Assembly: GCF_016808095.1 (NCBI RefSeq) | Contig: NC_068971.1 | Coordinates: 13,218,501-13,282,500, forward strand | Reading direction: 5' to 3' | From: Vigna angularis | Taxonomy: Eukaryota > Streptophyta > Magnoliopsida > Fabales > Fabaceae | DNA: 64,000 bases | Shown here: positions 22,600 through 32,739 of the stretch, in pieces | How the letters are laid out: each line of letters opens with the position of its first letter | How positions within the stretch are numbered: the first letter of the stretch is position 1 | Made by a program: the position numbers and the translations under genes | Notes under the pieces: model-generated | What the model was told of the DNA's origin: nothing | The model's input: only the letters and a program-made list of their open reading frames with translations | The model's database searches: none

Positions 22600-22915
22600 C
22601 TAATGAGTAAGGAGAAATCGATGGTAGCACTATCTACTTGTGAAGCTATGTATAGTGTTGTTCTAGTGTAAAGTACTAAACTATATGACTTAAGTCCATT
22701 ATAACAATAATGAATGTTGAAGTGGAGAAACCTATTCAGCTACTTGTTGACAACAAGTCAACTATAAATCTAGCTAACAATGATGTTTCTCATGCAAAAA
22801 GTAAATATATTAAAACCAAATTTAATTTTCTAAAACAACAAATCAACAATTGAAGATTAAAGCTTGTCTACTGTTCCATCCAACTACAATTGGTAAATTT
22901 TCTTACTAAATCTTT
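22600..22915 (+). pseudogene. Second copia RNase H remnant
   Basis: Plus-strand reading in shifting frames gives SKEKSMVALSTCEAMYS, then a VDNKS-like stretch around 22740-22760, then text corresponding to HxRSKHI...FxFI. This is the copia RNase H region with the STCEAEY motif (E to M at the second position). Several stops and shifts interrupt it. It ends where the Harbinger terminus begins at 22918. Confidence 0.75.
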
Positions 22916-23475
22916 AAGGGTGTGTTCACTTGGGGGAGATTGGGGGAGAGTGATTGAATTGATTTGAGGGGATTTGATGGTAAATCTTTTTGGTTTTACT
23001 TGAGTCGATTTGGAGGTAATTGAGAGTGGATTTCGAGGTAAAGTTTGTGAGAATTAATGTAGGATTTGATTAATGTGACAGTTTAAAAAAATTTGTTTAA
23101 TTGGTAGAAATTAAAGATTACCAAAATGCCCCTAGTTATTAAAGTGATATAAAATGATAATTGTTAATGTTATATTTAATTGTAAAAATGTTTATAAAGA
23201 GTAAAAAATTAAAAATAATGTTGAAAATTAGTTTTTAAAATGTAAAAAATTATAATTTAGTAAAATGAATTTATTTTTAAATGTAGTATTTGTTGTAATA
23301 TAAATTAGTTCCAAGAAGTATGAATTTATTTGTTATGGAATTGAGATTTATTAATTTTGAATACAGCCGATAATTAAATGAAGCTATAATATTACATGAC
23401 ATAAAATAAAAAGTGCGAACATAAGTGAATTTAAGCAAAATAGTCATCTAATACATTCACGGACAAGTAAGCAAC

Positions 23476-24606
23476 TTAATCATGTAAATGGTGAAGAATT
23501 AAGTTAACATTCTGATTAAGGTGAGCAAATTGTCGGTTCATGTCGATCGATAGGTTTGCCAAGTTATCTTCAATAAGCTGAACCCACACCTGTATTTGTT
23601 CCATACCCTGCATTTTGTGTTGCAAGTCTTGAACCTCCTCCCACATTTGAGTCATCATATTAGGATTTGATAGATGCGGAGGAGGTTGCACAAGGTTGTC
23701 ATGATGGTGTAGTTGGTCTTCTTCTTCATCATCACCGACATCGTGTTGCCAAAGACCGTTTACATTAACAATATTCAACATTTTCAAAGAATTAATTGAA
23801 AAGTGATGTCTGGTCCCAATGAGAGTGTTGGCATCGCCATCAACATGTACTCCACAATATTGCATGATTTGGGTGATAAGGACACTGTATGGTAGGGGTG
23901 TGACAGCGACCTTGAATTTAAGCATATGTTGCATGATGTGATGAGGCCAATTGGGAGCTATATTATTTTTAAGCACCCATAACATGAAGGTATCCTACTG
24001 CAATAACCTTGCAAAATTTCTAGGTCGTGGAGTCAACATGTGCACAACAACATAATGTAGAAGTCTATCATTAATATTCAAAGAACCAACTGTTTTAACT
24101 CATTTAACCATAGTAGCTAATGCCATATCCCGATCATATGGAAAGTCATCTGGGATATTTGAATAACAAAATTTTTGACCCTCATACTTCATATTAGCAA
24201 GAATCAACCAATCAGTAGGTTTCAATCTAATTCTTTTCTTGTTGACCTCTTTGAGCAAATATCCATTTCCAGAAATCTTCATATTTGAATAAAAAACTTT
24301 TATCAAATCCGGATAGAAGGGTGCTTGCAATGCCAAAAATTCAACCACTCCTTGAAATAGAACATGATGTTGAAAATATAAGGTTGAACCGTCAAATGAT
24401 TCGAAATTTATTATTTTTGGGAAAACAATATTCCTTGTGTAGAAATGAGCTGCATAGTTTTCCATCTGATGGTTGTGACTGAAGAAATGACGCTGATCTA
24501 ATTGTTCTTCAATAGATGGTCTGACATAGGTTGCAGCTTCTACCTCAGTTATGATCTCTTTTCCCTTATGACTTTTTCTAGGCCTTTTGGTTGATGATGA
24601 GGCCAT
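23476..24606 (-). pseudogene. Putative plant transposon protein (PF20167-like), two in-frame stops
   Basis: The ATG at 24606 starts a single frame that runs to 23476 with two nonsense codons (TGA about 24095, TAG about 23993). The N-terminus is Ser/Lys-rich (MASSSTKRPRKSHKGKE). A domain of about 150 residues then follows, with FYPDLIKVFYSNMK and KKRIRLKPTDWLILANMKYE, then ALATMVK, which resembles the legume 'putative plant transposon protein' family. Downstream come TPLPYSVLITQIMQY, an acidic-His linker (DDEEEDQLHHHD) and a C-terminal coil. This family is usually found as repetitive ORFs in legume genomes; its biochemical role is unknown. Whether it belongs to the Harbinger element or was there before is unclear. 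Confidence 0.5.
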
Positions 24607-24834
24607 TTAACAATTTCTTCAACAAAACCACAAATAAAAAACAATAACAAATTAAGTCATAACAAATTATTGAATATTAATAATAACAATAAGCAAAGAC
24701 AAACCATTACATCATAACCATAACCATAACTTAAAAGTTGAACATGGATGAAAATCAAGAATTCACAATTACAAAACAAGTACATTGACCATATAATAGC
24801 ATAATTGTAATACAACTAATCATTGAAGACATCC

Positions 24835-25760
24835 CTAACAGTCACCACCCGAGATCATTTTACATAACTTATTCCACCTCTTTTGTGGTGGAAGTCCCAT
24901 CAACCTCTTAGTACATGTGGAGTTTTCACATAAGAAATCATAACAATGCTCGAGCAAGTTTTCATTAGCAATATTCATAGCACTCAACATTTCATAAATG
25001 TCGCCCTCTATGTATGTGTACGTCGAGGTGTGACAGAGTATTTCATTTCTATCTTCTATTGTTGAGACTTGACGGACGGCTGCATCAGAAATTACACCAA
25101 AATGAACATTTTTAGAGCCAAGGACATTTAGTCCTCTATACCCTGGATAGATAGGCTCTTCAGGAATGTACTCCATATTCTGATTCAGATCAACCTGTAC
25201 ACGAGGCCCAACCCGTTGTTCACGTGCTTGACGAGCGATCCGAACACCACTCCCAATAGCTCGATCTGGCACCCATAATTCCACCATTAAATCTTAGTGT
25301 CTGATACTGTTAACTCTCCACTTTGATGCACTTGGCCTCGACTAAAACAACATAAATTAAACAGATAGTGGTTGAACTTATGTCTTTTAAGAATCCACCA
25401 AATCTGAATATTTAACAAATACTTGAATGAGGTCGTCCTAGACTTCGTCCTCAGCTTCAAATCTCATACTTACGGGGTTTCAGGAAAATCCACTTAATCC
25501 AGCAAAGAGGTCATGAACCTCACGTCATCTATCTTTCAACACCTTTTGACGAATTTTGACATTACTTTTACTATCATTAACATAACCACAACTATGAAGG
25601 TTTTGAACCATGTTATTATAGGCTTGGGCTGTCTAGCTTCCATCAACCCTATTATCCAAATAGGTTTCCTCGATCATAGAATGCAAAAGCCTAGCATCCA
25701 TGTCCTTTGTCCATTTAATGAACTCTCTTGTACCTCTAGAGAACTCAATGGTTACTCCCT
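24835..25760 (-). pseudogene. Harbinger Myb/SANT-like DNA-binding protein, tryptophan codons lost
   Basis: The minus strand from about 25760 encodes EFIKWTKDMDARLLHSMIEE, later KIRQKVLKDR, then HDLFAGLSGF. It closes with ENLLEHCYDFLCENSTCTKR and LMGLPPQKRWNKL. This is the layout of the Myb/SANT-like partner (PF12776 type) of PIF/Harbinger elements, which binds the termini and recruits the transposase. Four positions where the family usually has Trp (after DNRVDGS, after VLKDR, after GLSGFS, after AEDEV) are TAG or TGA here. It is a pseudogene; the C-terminal 150 codons (from 25287) are still open. Confidence 0.65.
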
Positions 25761-25876
25761 TACCCTTGTCCATATTAAACCTATTTCATAAACAAAATGG
25801 TAACAAGTCAAGTTTAATTAATCATAAAAGCAAACAGATGTGATTTTCAAATAACCTAGTCATAAAAAACAATCAA

Positions 25877-27225
25877 TTACAATAAGTATGAGTTTTGATC
25901 ATCTCGCCACATTTCATCTGCTATGGCATCCCTAATAGTACTAACAAGCCTATAATCATCTTCTCGAACTTGGGAAGATGAGACATTATGCCCTTCCCTT
26001 TCATTCAACTCATTATCAACCTCAATAAGCAATGGGTCATCATTATCAACTCCACTGATAAAGTTGTGTAGGATACAACAAGCTAATATAATGTCTATCA
26101 TTGTCTCCAATCCATAATGTGGTTCAATGCCACTTGCAATGATAGGGAACCGTTTTTTCAATACACCAAATGTTCTTTTAATAACATTTCTCAATGATGA
26201 ATGTCGATGGTTAAAGAGCTTGCGTGGATTTTGTGCTCCTCTACGTGTAAAATCTTTAAGGTGATATCTGACACCTCTATATGGTGTCATAACCGTACTC
26301 TTCAGCATAAATCCAACATCACCAAGATAGTATTTTCCTACACATTTGTACACATCAGTATTTAGTCACTAATAAAGAATGAATCATAACATCTCAATTA
26401 AGACACTTACCTTGGGGGATCACCAACGGATCATCTCGATCAAGAGCCTTTTTTAAGATTCTAGAATCTGATGTTGTGCCTTTTCACCCAGCTAGAACGT
26501 ATGTGAATTTCATTTCAAAGTCACATGCGGCAAACACATTTTGAGTTGGCCAATCTTTTCTTCCACAAAATCTTGGAGCATCTATTCTTGGCACCCTTAC
26601 ACGAACATGAGTACCATTTATGGCCCCTAACCAATCCTAAACATTGAATTTAGAAGTCATCATACAAGTGAATAACATTAACATCGTTTGATAAAATTAC
26701 ATTTTCACTGACATATTCAAATGATTACCTTAAAGTAAGGATAAAATCGATTGTTGTTCAAGACATATGGATGAACCTCATCTCTTGATGGCTGAGTTAA
26801 AAATTATGATTCTAGACTTAAAATAGCATCCAACACATTGTGAAAGTGTTTGCTAACCGTCGCCCCAGATCGATGGAAGAAAATTGCGACACTTTGATTC
26901 TTAACACTATGGCCAATTATATGAAGAAATTGAGGTACTTGTTCCTCCACTGTCGAGCGAATGGCGTCTTTAACTAACCCAGTTGTTCTTAGTCTCTCAC
27001 AAAGATTAATAAATTCCTCTGGACCCATCCGAATAATGTCACAACATCGATTAGTTGCACCAGGTACGACATTAATTGTTCCCTGCGACGGTCTTTGTCG
27101 GGTACGAAATTTCTAACACTACTTGGATCACTCGAGCACATATTCAATATATTCAAGGCATGATCAACAATGCATAACATTGTTAGTGCAGCCACTGAGG
27201 TCGTTATTTGTAATTGGTGTAGCAT
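25877..27225 (-). pseudogene. PIF/Harbinger transposase (DDE_Tnp_4 type), catalytic residues mutated
   Basis: On the minus strand: an N-terminal segment around 27028-26804 (MGPEEFINLCERLRTTGLVK, EEQVPQFLHIIGHSVKNQSV) has the family's helix-turn-helix region. It is followed by an exon near 26640-26412 (GAINGTHVRVRVP, QNVFAACDFEMKFTYVLAG) with a GTAAGT donor, and a last exon 26353-25877 (YYLGDVGF, TPYRGVRYHL, FNHRHSSLRNVIKRTFGVLK). The catalytic triad should be Asp in AIDGTH, Asp in L.D.GY and Glu in the xIERxFGxLK motif. Here the first is Asn (26616-26618) and the last is Lys (26177-26179). A stop replaces Trp in VLAGW, and others interrupt the N-terminus. All of these are G-to-A changes on the coding strand. 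The enzyme is dead. Confidence 0.85.
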
Positions 27226-27689
27226 TGCGACTATATTAAAGTCTACACCACCATATAATCATCTATATCTTCACCGTCCAAGTAAGACAAATCTAATTCT
27301 TCTTCCATCTATATTTACTTGAACAAATATACATACTATAATTAAATTAATACATTCATATATCATATATTCATATATTAATTAAACAAAATACATTAAT
27401 AAATTCATATATTCATTATAAATAAAGCAAAAAAATTTAAATAACACATTAAAAAGGCATTCGTATATTTATTAAAAATAAACAAACAATAACACTTACC
27501 TATTGAAGATATGTGTACGTGGATTTTGAAGTAAGAATAAGGCAAAATATTGCACTAAAAGTCCAACCGATGTACTCAAAGATTCACTGATTCTGGACTT
27601 TAGATCGATGTCTATTTTCAATGTTTTTCAACTAATACAGTAACACCAAACCTGTTAATATGATCATATTAGATCATGGTTCAATAAAA

Positions 27690-28338
27690 CCATAATTTTT
27701 TTAATTGATAATCTACCTTCATCCACTGCTTCAACGACCATCGCATCGTCGGTGCATCCTTCACCATGAGAGACACCTCCGTCGCTGCTTGAAGGACCAT
27801 CACATGCTCGCTCCATCCTCCATCATCATGGACAGCTTCGTCCACTGGTTCAACCAGCATGGCATACGCGTTGCATCGTTCACCATCACGAAGCGAAAAT
27901 CCAAACGAAAATGCGAAAGAAAGTGAAGCTCGGGTTGAGTTTTTGGGGTTTAAAAGGGCATTTGACATCGGCCCCCTCCACCACTAACGTCTAATTGCTA
28001 AATTAATTCATTTTGGCGTCACTTCTAGGCTATTTTCGCAACTTATTGACGTTTGAGGAAGGGGGTTCGACGTCTAATGTGTATTACACACGATCCCTAC
28101 TATGTTCGATATCTAATGTCTAAAAAAGTGACTTTTATATTCTGATTTTGCAACTTCTCGCAAAGAATTTAACTTTTGGTCCGGGGGTTGACGTCTATAT
28201 GTACTAAGACGTCCGGGGAGTTAGTAACCAACGTCTATAAGGCTATTTTACTTAAAAAATTGTCACTGTCATTTTTTACATTGGTTATTCTATTATGAAA
28301 CATTGTACACGTGACGTTTTATGCAGTTTTTGTAGTAG
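27690..28338. repeat. Right terminal region of family C-like element
   Basis: 27955-28338 carries GACGTC-type subterminal words (ACATCGGCCCCC, TTGACGTTTGAGG, GACGTCCGGGG) and ends TTTTTGTAGTAG. It is an inverted match to 19345-20080. The preceding 27690-27950 is GC-richer and gene-like in composition but encodes nothing I recognise. Confidence 0.6.
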
Positions 28339-28432
28339 TTTATAAAAAGAATTCAATTTTATCTTTTTAGTTAATATATGAGTATCTCACCGTATAAATA
28401 ATTTTAAAATAAAATACAATCATATATTTCTC

Positions 28433-28501
<69 letters not shown>

Positions 28502-29063
28502 TAGATATGTAAAATAATTTCTCTTATTAATAAAAATTTATGAGTTAGATTCTAAATTTATTTTTAATCTTAGTTATCGAGATAAATTAATATTAGATAT
28601 CGACTTAGACTTAATTTAAAAATTAATTATAACTTTTTATTATTAATAAAGATTATTTAGGTATTAATAATTTTTAATCTATAAAATAGTGTTTAACTTA
28701 AGCAATAATACTTTTTTTTTATTTAATTTTTTTTCATTGTTATTACTTTAAATTGAGTAACCGGTTTTTAAAATTTATAACCAAGTAACTTAAGAAATAT
28801 AAACATAATTTTATATTGCAGTAGCTTTCAACCCAAATGAAAGATTAACCATTTATGGGTTAATTTTAATAATTATTTCTTTTTAAATTCCAAAATGATT
28901 ATATTGAATGTCGTGTCACTTCTCACGAATTTGACTGGATATAGTTATTTTAATCGATTTTTTACATGTTCTTTAGTCAACTAGTTTTGAGAGTTGACCA
29001 AAGTATAATATTTGAACTAAGTTTATTTGCAAACACTTTGAATAAAAAAAACTTTAAAAATTA
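28339..29063. other. AT-rich spacer with (TA)n at 28439-28498
   Basis: About 60 bp of pure TA repeat at 28439-28498 lies within an otherwise unremarkable AT-rich stretch. No gene is seen. Confidence 0.7.
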
Positions 29064-31164
29064 CATTAGTAGAAAAAGTGGTTACTGACGCGTCATATAA
29101 GCTTCGGTTAAGCAAAAACCGAAGCATAAAGAAGTATATACCTCGGTTTAGAGAAACCCGAGGTGGAAGAAGCATACTGCATCTGTTAGCTGCAGAACCG
29201 ATGCCTATCCTTTTGTATGGCGTCCTGCAAATCAGACTTTTGGTTGACAACTTTTTAGAAAAGGTCCTATTGCATCGGTTGGTAGCAGACCCGATGTTTA
29301 TAGGCTTGCCACATCCTGCAACCCCACTGCAAACCACTCAGGACTGTGCTATTGCGTCAGTTAGTTAGTGGAACCGAAGCATATGTTTGGAGCTAAGGCA
29401 TCGGTTAGTTGAATACCCGAAGCATATCCTCACTCACACTTTTTCGCGTAGCCACTTAACCTACTGTGCATCTTCTTTCTTCCGCTTCCGCTGTGCATTT
29501 CCTCCCTCTACTGCATTTTCTCTCTAGCCATCACCACCTGTTGAACCTCCATTTTCTTCCTCGGCTGAACCTTCGTTTTCCTCCTTCCTTGCGGCCTCTC
29601 TTCTTCATCTTGTAGAAGCTGAAGTTTCTCCGTTCTCCCTCACGGCCTTCGTCCCTGCAGTCGTCGTCGTCGTCGCCCAGTCTGCTATCGTCGCCCAATC
29701 TGTCGTCGTCGCCCCGGTTGCCGTCGTTGCCCAGCTGCCACCGCCGTCGTTGGTGCTTCTTCCCCATTTTCAGCTTAAGGACGAAGGTCGCTCTTGCCTT
29801 TCTCGCTTCTTCAGAATTATTGATTTCGGTGTTTGATGCACTTTCAGATCTGGTTTTTCAGTTGGATATTTTCGAACATGTTGGTGCGCCACTGATGGAG
29901 CATTGTTTGGCTAGTTTCAATAGTTCAGTTTTTGCTTATGAACTGTTTGATTAAAGGTCTGAATGATATTCAATTTTTTTTGTTTGTTCTTGAATCTGCA
30001 TATTTCTGGGTTAAGTCTCCAAGTTTGCTTGTTATGTTGCTTAAGTCATTGCTTGTTATGTAGATAAAGGAGGGACGTGTGTGGCAGCCGCCACCTTGGG
30101 GGCTGTTACGGAAATGAGAGAAACACGCTGTTTCGGCTAGCATTTTTTTGCACTGGTTCTTTATTTCCTTTTGATTCCAGTAGAAATTTAGGGGATTCAT
30201 ATCTTTCATCTTGGAAGCTGCTGTCACGTCCTAGAAGTAACAAGGTTTTAGTTTTGATTCTAAATTGAAGAAAGCAAGGGCTGGACGTGTGAGGAGCCAG
30301 CCGTCACCGAAGAGGAGAGCACTGCCACAAGGAGCTGCACGCTGGGAAGTTGTTGTCACGGCTGCATGGGAGCATCTTTCATTTTGGAGAAAGGCTTTAC
30401 GTTAGCAAAGGTGTCATGCCTTGGTGAAAGGAATTTTTATTTATTTTTTATTTCTAAAAAGCTACATCCACTTCCAACATTTTCATTGCAAGTGTCACAT
30501 CCACTCTCGGTTACATCAATGTTCAGCTCAAGCCTTGCTTATTTTATTTATTTCATTTCAATGGTTCAATTTATTTACGTGTTGGATTCAGCAAATGCAT
30601 TTTTCTTCCAAACTTTATTCCCGTTTTCTTCCAAGCCTTATTCCATTTCAATTGGTACAATTACTCTTAATTTATTAACTTACTAAGTTTCTGCAGCTTC
30701 TTTCATTTTCCTGGCAGCAACCAATCTGATTTTAGCTGTTCTTATCATGGTTTTTGTCTGTTCAATCTCGGACATTGTTCCCAGAACTTCTGCTTTTGCA
30801 GATTCTCCCATTATTTTGAAATTCTCAGCCTCAGAACTCAATCGCTGGAGCTCTCTAGTAATAACCGAAGGATCCTATGAAACATCTTTAATTTCAGTTC
30901 TTTCTCCAATACTGATTTTTTTAAAAAAACAAAGGGGCTTTGGCAGCGGTTCAACCTAGAACCGGTGCCATAGGTTCCCTTTTTTTTTTCTCCCTTACGA
31001 CTTCGGTTGTTGAAGAACCGAGGCAGTATCCTTTGAGATATTACCTCGGTTGGAACCGAGGCCAAAAGTCTCCCATCTTTTACCTCGTCCGTATATGCCT
31101 CGGTTCCACAACCGAAACATATTGTCAAAAACAACTGATGTCGTTTCCCTTCATTGCACTAGTG
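29064..31164 (+). mobile_element. CACTA element D (family D), complete, TSD TTA
   Basis: The left end is CATTAGTAGAAAAAGTGG at 29064 and the right end is CTTCATTGCACTAGTG at 31164. TTA precedes the first base (29061-29063) and follows the last (31165-31167), a 3-bp target duplication as expected for CACTA. Subterminal repeats of both ends are AACCGAAGCAT, CATCGGTT and AACCGAGGC words, distinct from families A-C. The interior holds a leader-like pyrimidine-rich block (29460-29770) and, on the minus strand next to the right repeats, a WEB-family gene fragment. There is no transposase. Confidence 0.8.
30686..30860 (-). pseudogene. Captured fragment of a WEB-family coiled-coil gene
   Basis: The minus strand is open for about 55 codons with a regular heptad-like coil: ELQRLSSEAENFKIMGESAK, then AEVLGTMSEIEQTK, then AKIRLVAARKMKEAAE. 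From memory this fits the plant WEB (weak chloroplast movement under blue light, PF05701) family. The pieces S(E)AEN, SEIEQTK and (L/R)AARKMKEAA are recurrent there. These are long coiled-coil proteins; some act in light-induced chloroplast movement. The fragment directly abuts the family D subterminal repeats, as if captured by the CACTA element. The coil type makes the family assignment only moderately certain. Confidence 0.5.
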
Positions 31165-31167
31165 TTA

Positions 31168-31844
31168 GTTTATTTACAATTTAAATTAAATATTTAGAAA
31201 ATTTATATGAGATAGTTTCTAAAAAAAGTAACTTACACATTAATCAACTTAATTTATAAACCAAATTTATTTTATTTTTTATTCTTGCTTCTCTTTTATA
31301 GAAAAAGAATTATGCGAAATTTTTTTATCATAACATATTCGTAATTTAATTTTGACCATGATGGTTTGAAGTGTTCATCATGTTATAATAAGAAAAAAAA
31401 ATTTAGAAAATCTAAATACGTATTTTCAAAAGAGAGTAGAATTATAAGTTTTTAACCAAATACAAAGTTAAAGGGTTGTTTTAGCCGTAGTAAAAAGTCC
31501 ATTATGCGATATGTCTCCTCCTTCTCTTTTTTCCCTTCGTCCTCCTTCATTGCTATTAGCATCGCCTTCATTGCTACTGGCATCGACCACGACTGCCACA
31601 GGTGTCATTGACTCTTCTTTAACAATAAAAATATCCATCAGAAAAAAAATTGTAATTCACCAACCGATTTTACCACCCAATTTATTATCGTCGACAAATT
31701 CTATTTTATAAATGAAAATTTTAAATTAATAAATGGGAGTATTTAAAACTTTGGTAGAGATCAATTTAAATTCTAATTCACAAATAAATTGTATTTTTTT
31801 ATTAATATTAGACACTGTTTTAAGTACTATTTTTAATTTATAAC
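31168..31844. other. AT-rich flank, nothing recognised
   Basis: Lies between CACTA element D and the gypsy 3' LTR. A short C/T-rich piece occurs at 31510-31600. No feature is supported. Confidence 0.5.
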
Positions 31845-32373
31845 TGTTTCTGCTGAATACGACCGGAAAAAACTCCTGCTGCCTCCGCCCGGAAATACTC
31901 CTCCTCCGATCGGTTCTTCTTCCTTCACTCCTGACGCTCGTTCTTTAACTCTCCTCGCGCTCGTTCTCCACGTAAATGGGTTGACCTGCAGCAAACACTC
32001 CGACGCTCAAGTCAGAATGGGCTTTAGCAAGTCTATGTAATTATCACCTAACAGAGAGTTTACCTTTTCCTTTGACTGCTATTTATATGATTTCAGAGAA
32101 TATTCCCCATTAATTTACCTTTTAATAGCTTTCAATGCGCATCTTAAATACTCGACAATGATCGTTACCTCATTAACTAGTCATTCATGAGCCTTCAACT
32201 ACTGTCTCCAGCCCATAGTTTTAGGCGTTCGCCCGACTGGTCATATTGCTCTTAAGAGACCCGATCGGATGTATCAGGCTGAGACACCCGATCAGATATA
32301 TTATCTTTGCTTCTACCCGATCGGCACTGTCTAAAACCTTTCCGGTCGGTTGTCCGTCCTCGGTAGTAACACA
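31845..32373 (-). repeat. Gypsy 3' LTR
   Basis: The boundaries on the plus strand are TGTTTCTGCTGAA (31845) and GTAGTAACACA (32373), giving TG...CA ends. The first 213 bp recur at 47960-48172. A purine tract on the coding strand (AAGGCTTGGGGGACT, complement of 32374-32388) sits right next to it, as the polypurine tract should. CCGATCGG words recur in its right half. Confidence 0.85.
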
Positions 32374-32389
32374 AGTCCCCCAAGCCTTA
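32374..32389 (-). other. Polypurine tract of the gypsy element
   Basis: The coding strand reads TAAGGCTTGGGGGACT immediately before the 3' LTR. This is the position and composition of the plus-strand primer of LTR retrotransposons. Confidence 0.65.
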
Positions 32390-32599
32390 GCAAAAATACC
32401 TTTTTGCGTAGGGTTTGAAGTGATCTCCGCTCAGCACTCCTCTTTCTTTATGAATCTTGCTCTGAAAAACATAAAAGTCATGATTGCAATTTTTAGGCGG
32501 GAAATGCAGAAAACAAAATGTCAGACCGCTTGATCCATCAGATCTTTCCGTATTCAGAACGTCAAATCACTTGAGCCGTCAGATCTTTTGGCGGTTGAC

Positions 32600-32739
32600 G
32601 CTTCGAATGTTTCCCTAAGTATAAATACCCCTATTTTTAACCTAATCTTCGACTGCTTCCTAAGATTTCTTTTGGCCGTCGCCTGCATCTTCTTCCTCTC
32701 TGCCTCCCATCCTTCTTGCTTTTCGATTCTCAGGTAACC
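32600..32739 (+). promoter_or_regulatory. TATA promoter and leader of the accessory ORF
   Basis: TATAAATA at 32620-32627 is followed by a C/T-rich leader and ATG at 32740 in a good context (AACCATGT). The promoter lies in the internal region just beyond the 3' LTR and points opposite to gag-pol. That would give the accessory ORF its own transcript. Confidence 0.55.

Larger units (their letters stand above)
22918..27500 (-). mobile_element. PIF/Harbinger element, decayed, right end not found
   Basis: At 22915-22917 a TAA trinucleotide precedes GGGTGTGTTCACTTGGGGGA, which looks like a PIF/Harbinger terminus (these elements duplicate TWA). Inside, on the minus strand, lie a Myb/SANT-like ORF (24835-25760) and a DDE transposase (25877-27225), the two proteins that PIF/Harbinger elements need. 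A third decayed ORF (23476-24606) sits between them and the left end. I could not find the inverted terminus near 27300-27700, so the right boundary is only approximate. Confidence 0.65.
19345..28338. mobile_element. Possible composite family C-like element bounded by inverted ends
   Basis: 19345-20080 and 27955-28338 are inverted copies: AAATCAGAATTGAAAGGTCACT, the ACATTAGACGTCGAAAATAG region and TAAAAAATGAC of the left end all have close reverse-complement counterparts on the right, which ends in GTTTTTGTAGTAG. Both carry GACGTC/CGGCCCCC subterminal words. They could delimit one element of about 9 kb into which a family B element, a MITE, a copia remnant and a Harbinger element are nested, or they may belong to two separate elements. 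The left tip is eroded, and no target duplication is clear. Confidence 0.45.

Noticed and set aside
29023..30227. ORFs on both strands in the left half of element D
   Set aside because: They follow the subterminal repeats and the C/T-rich leader-like block; no family resemblance.
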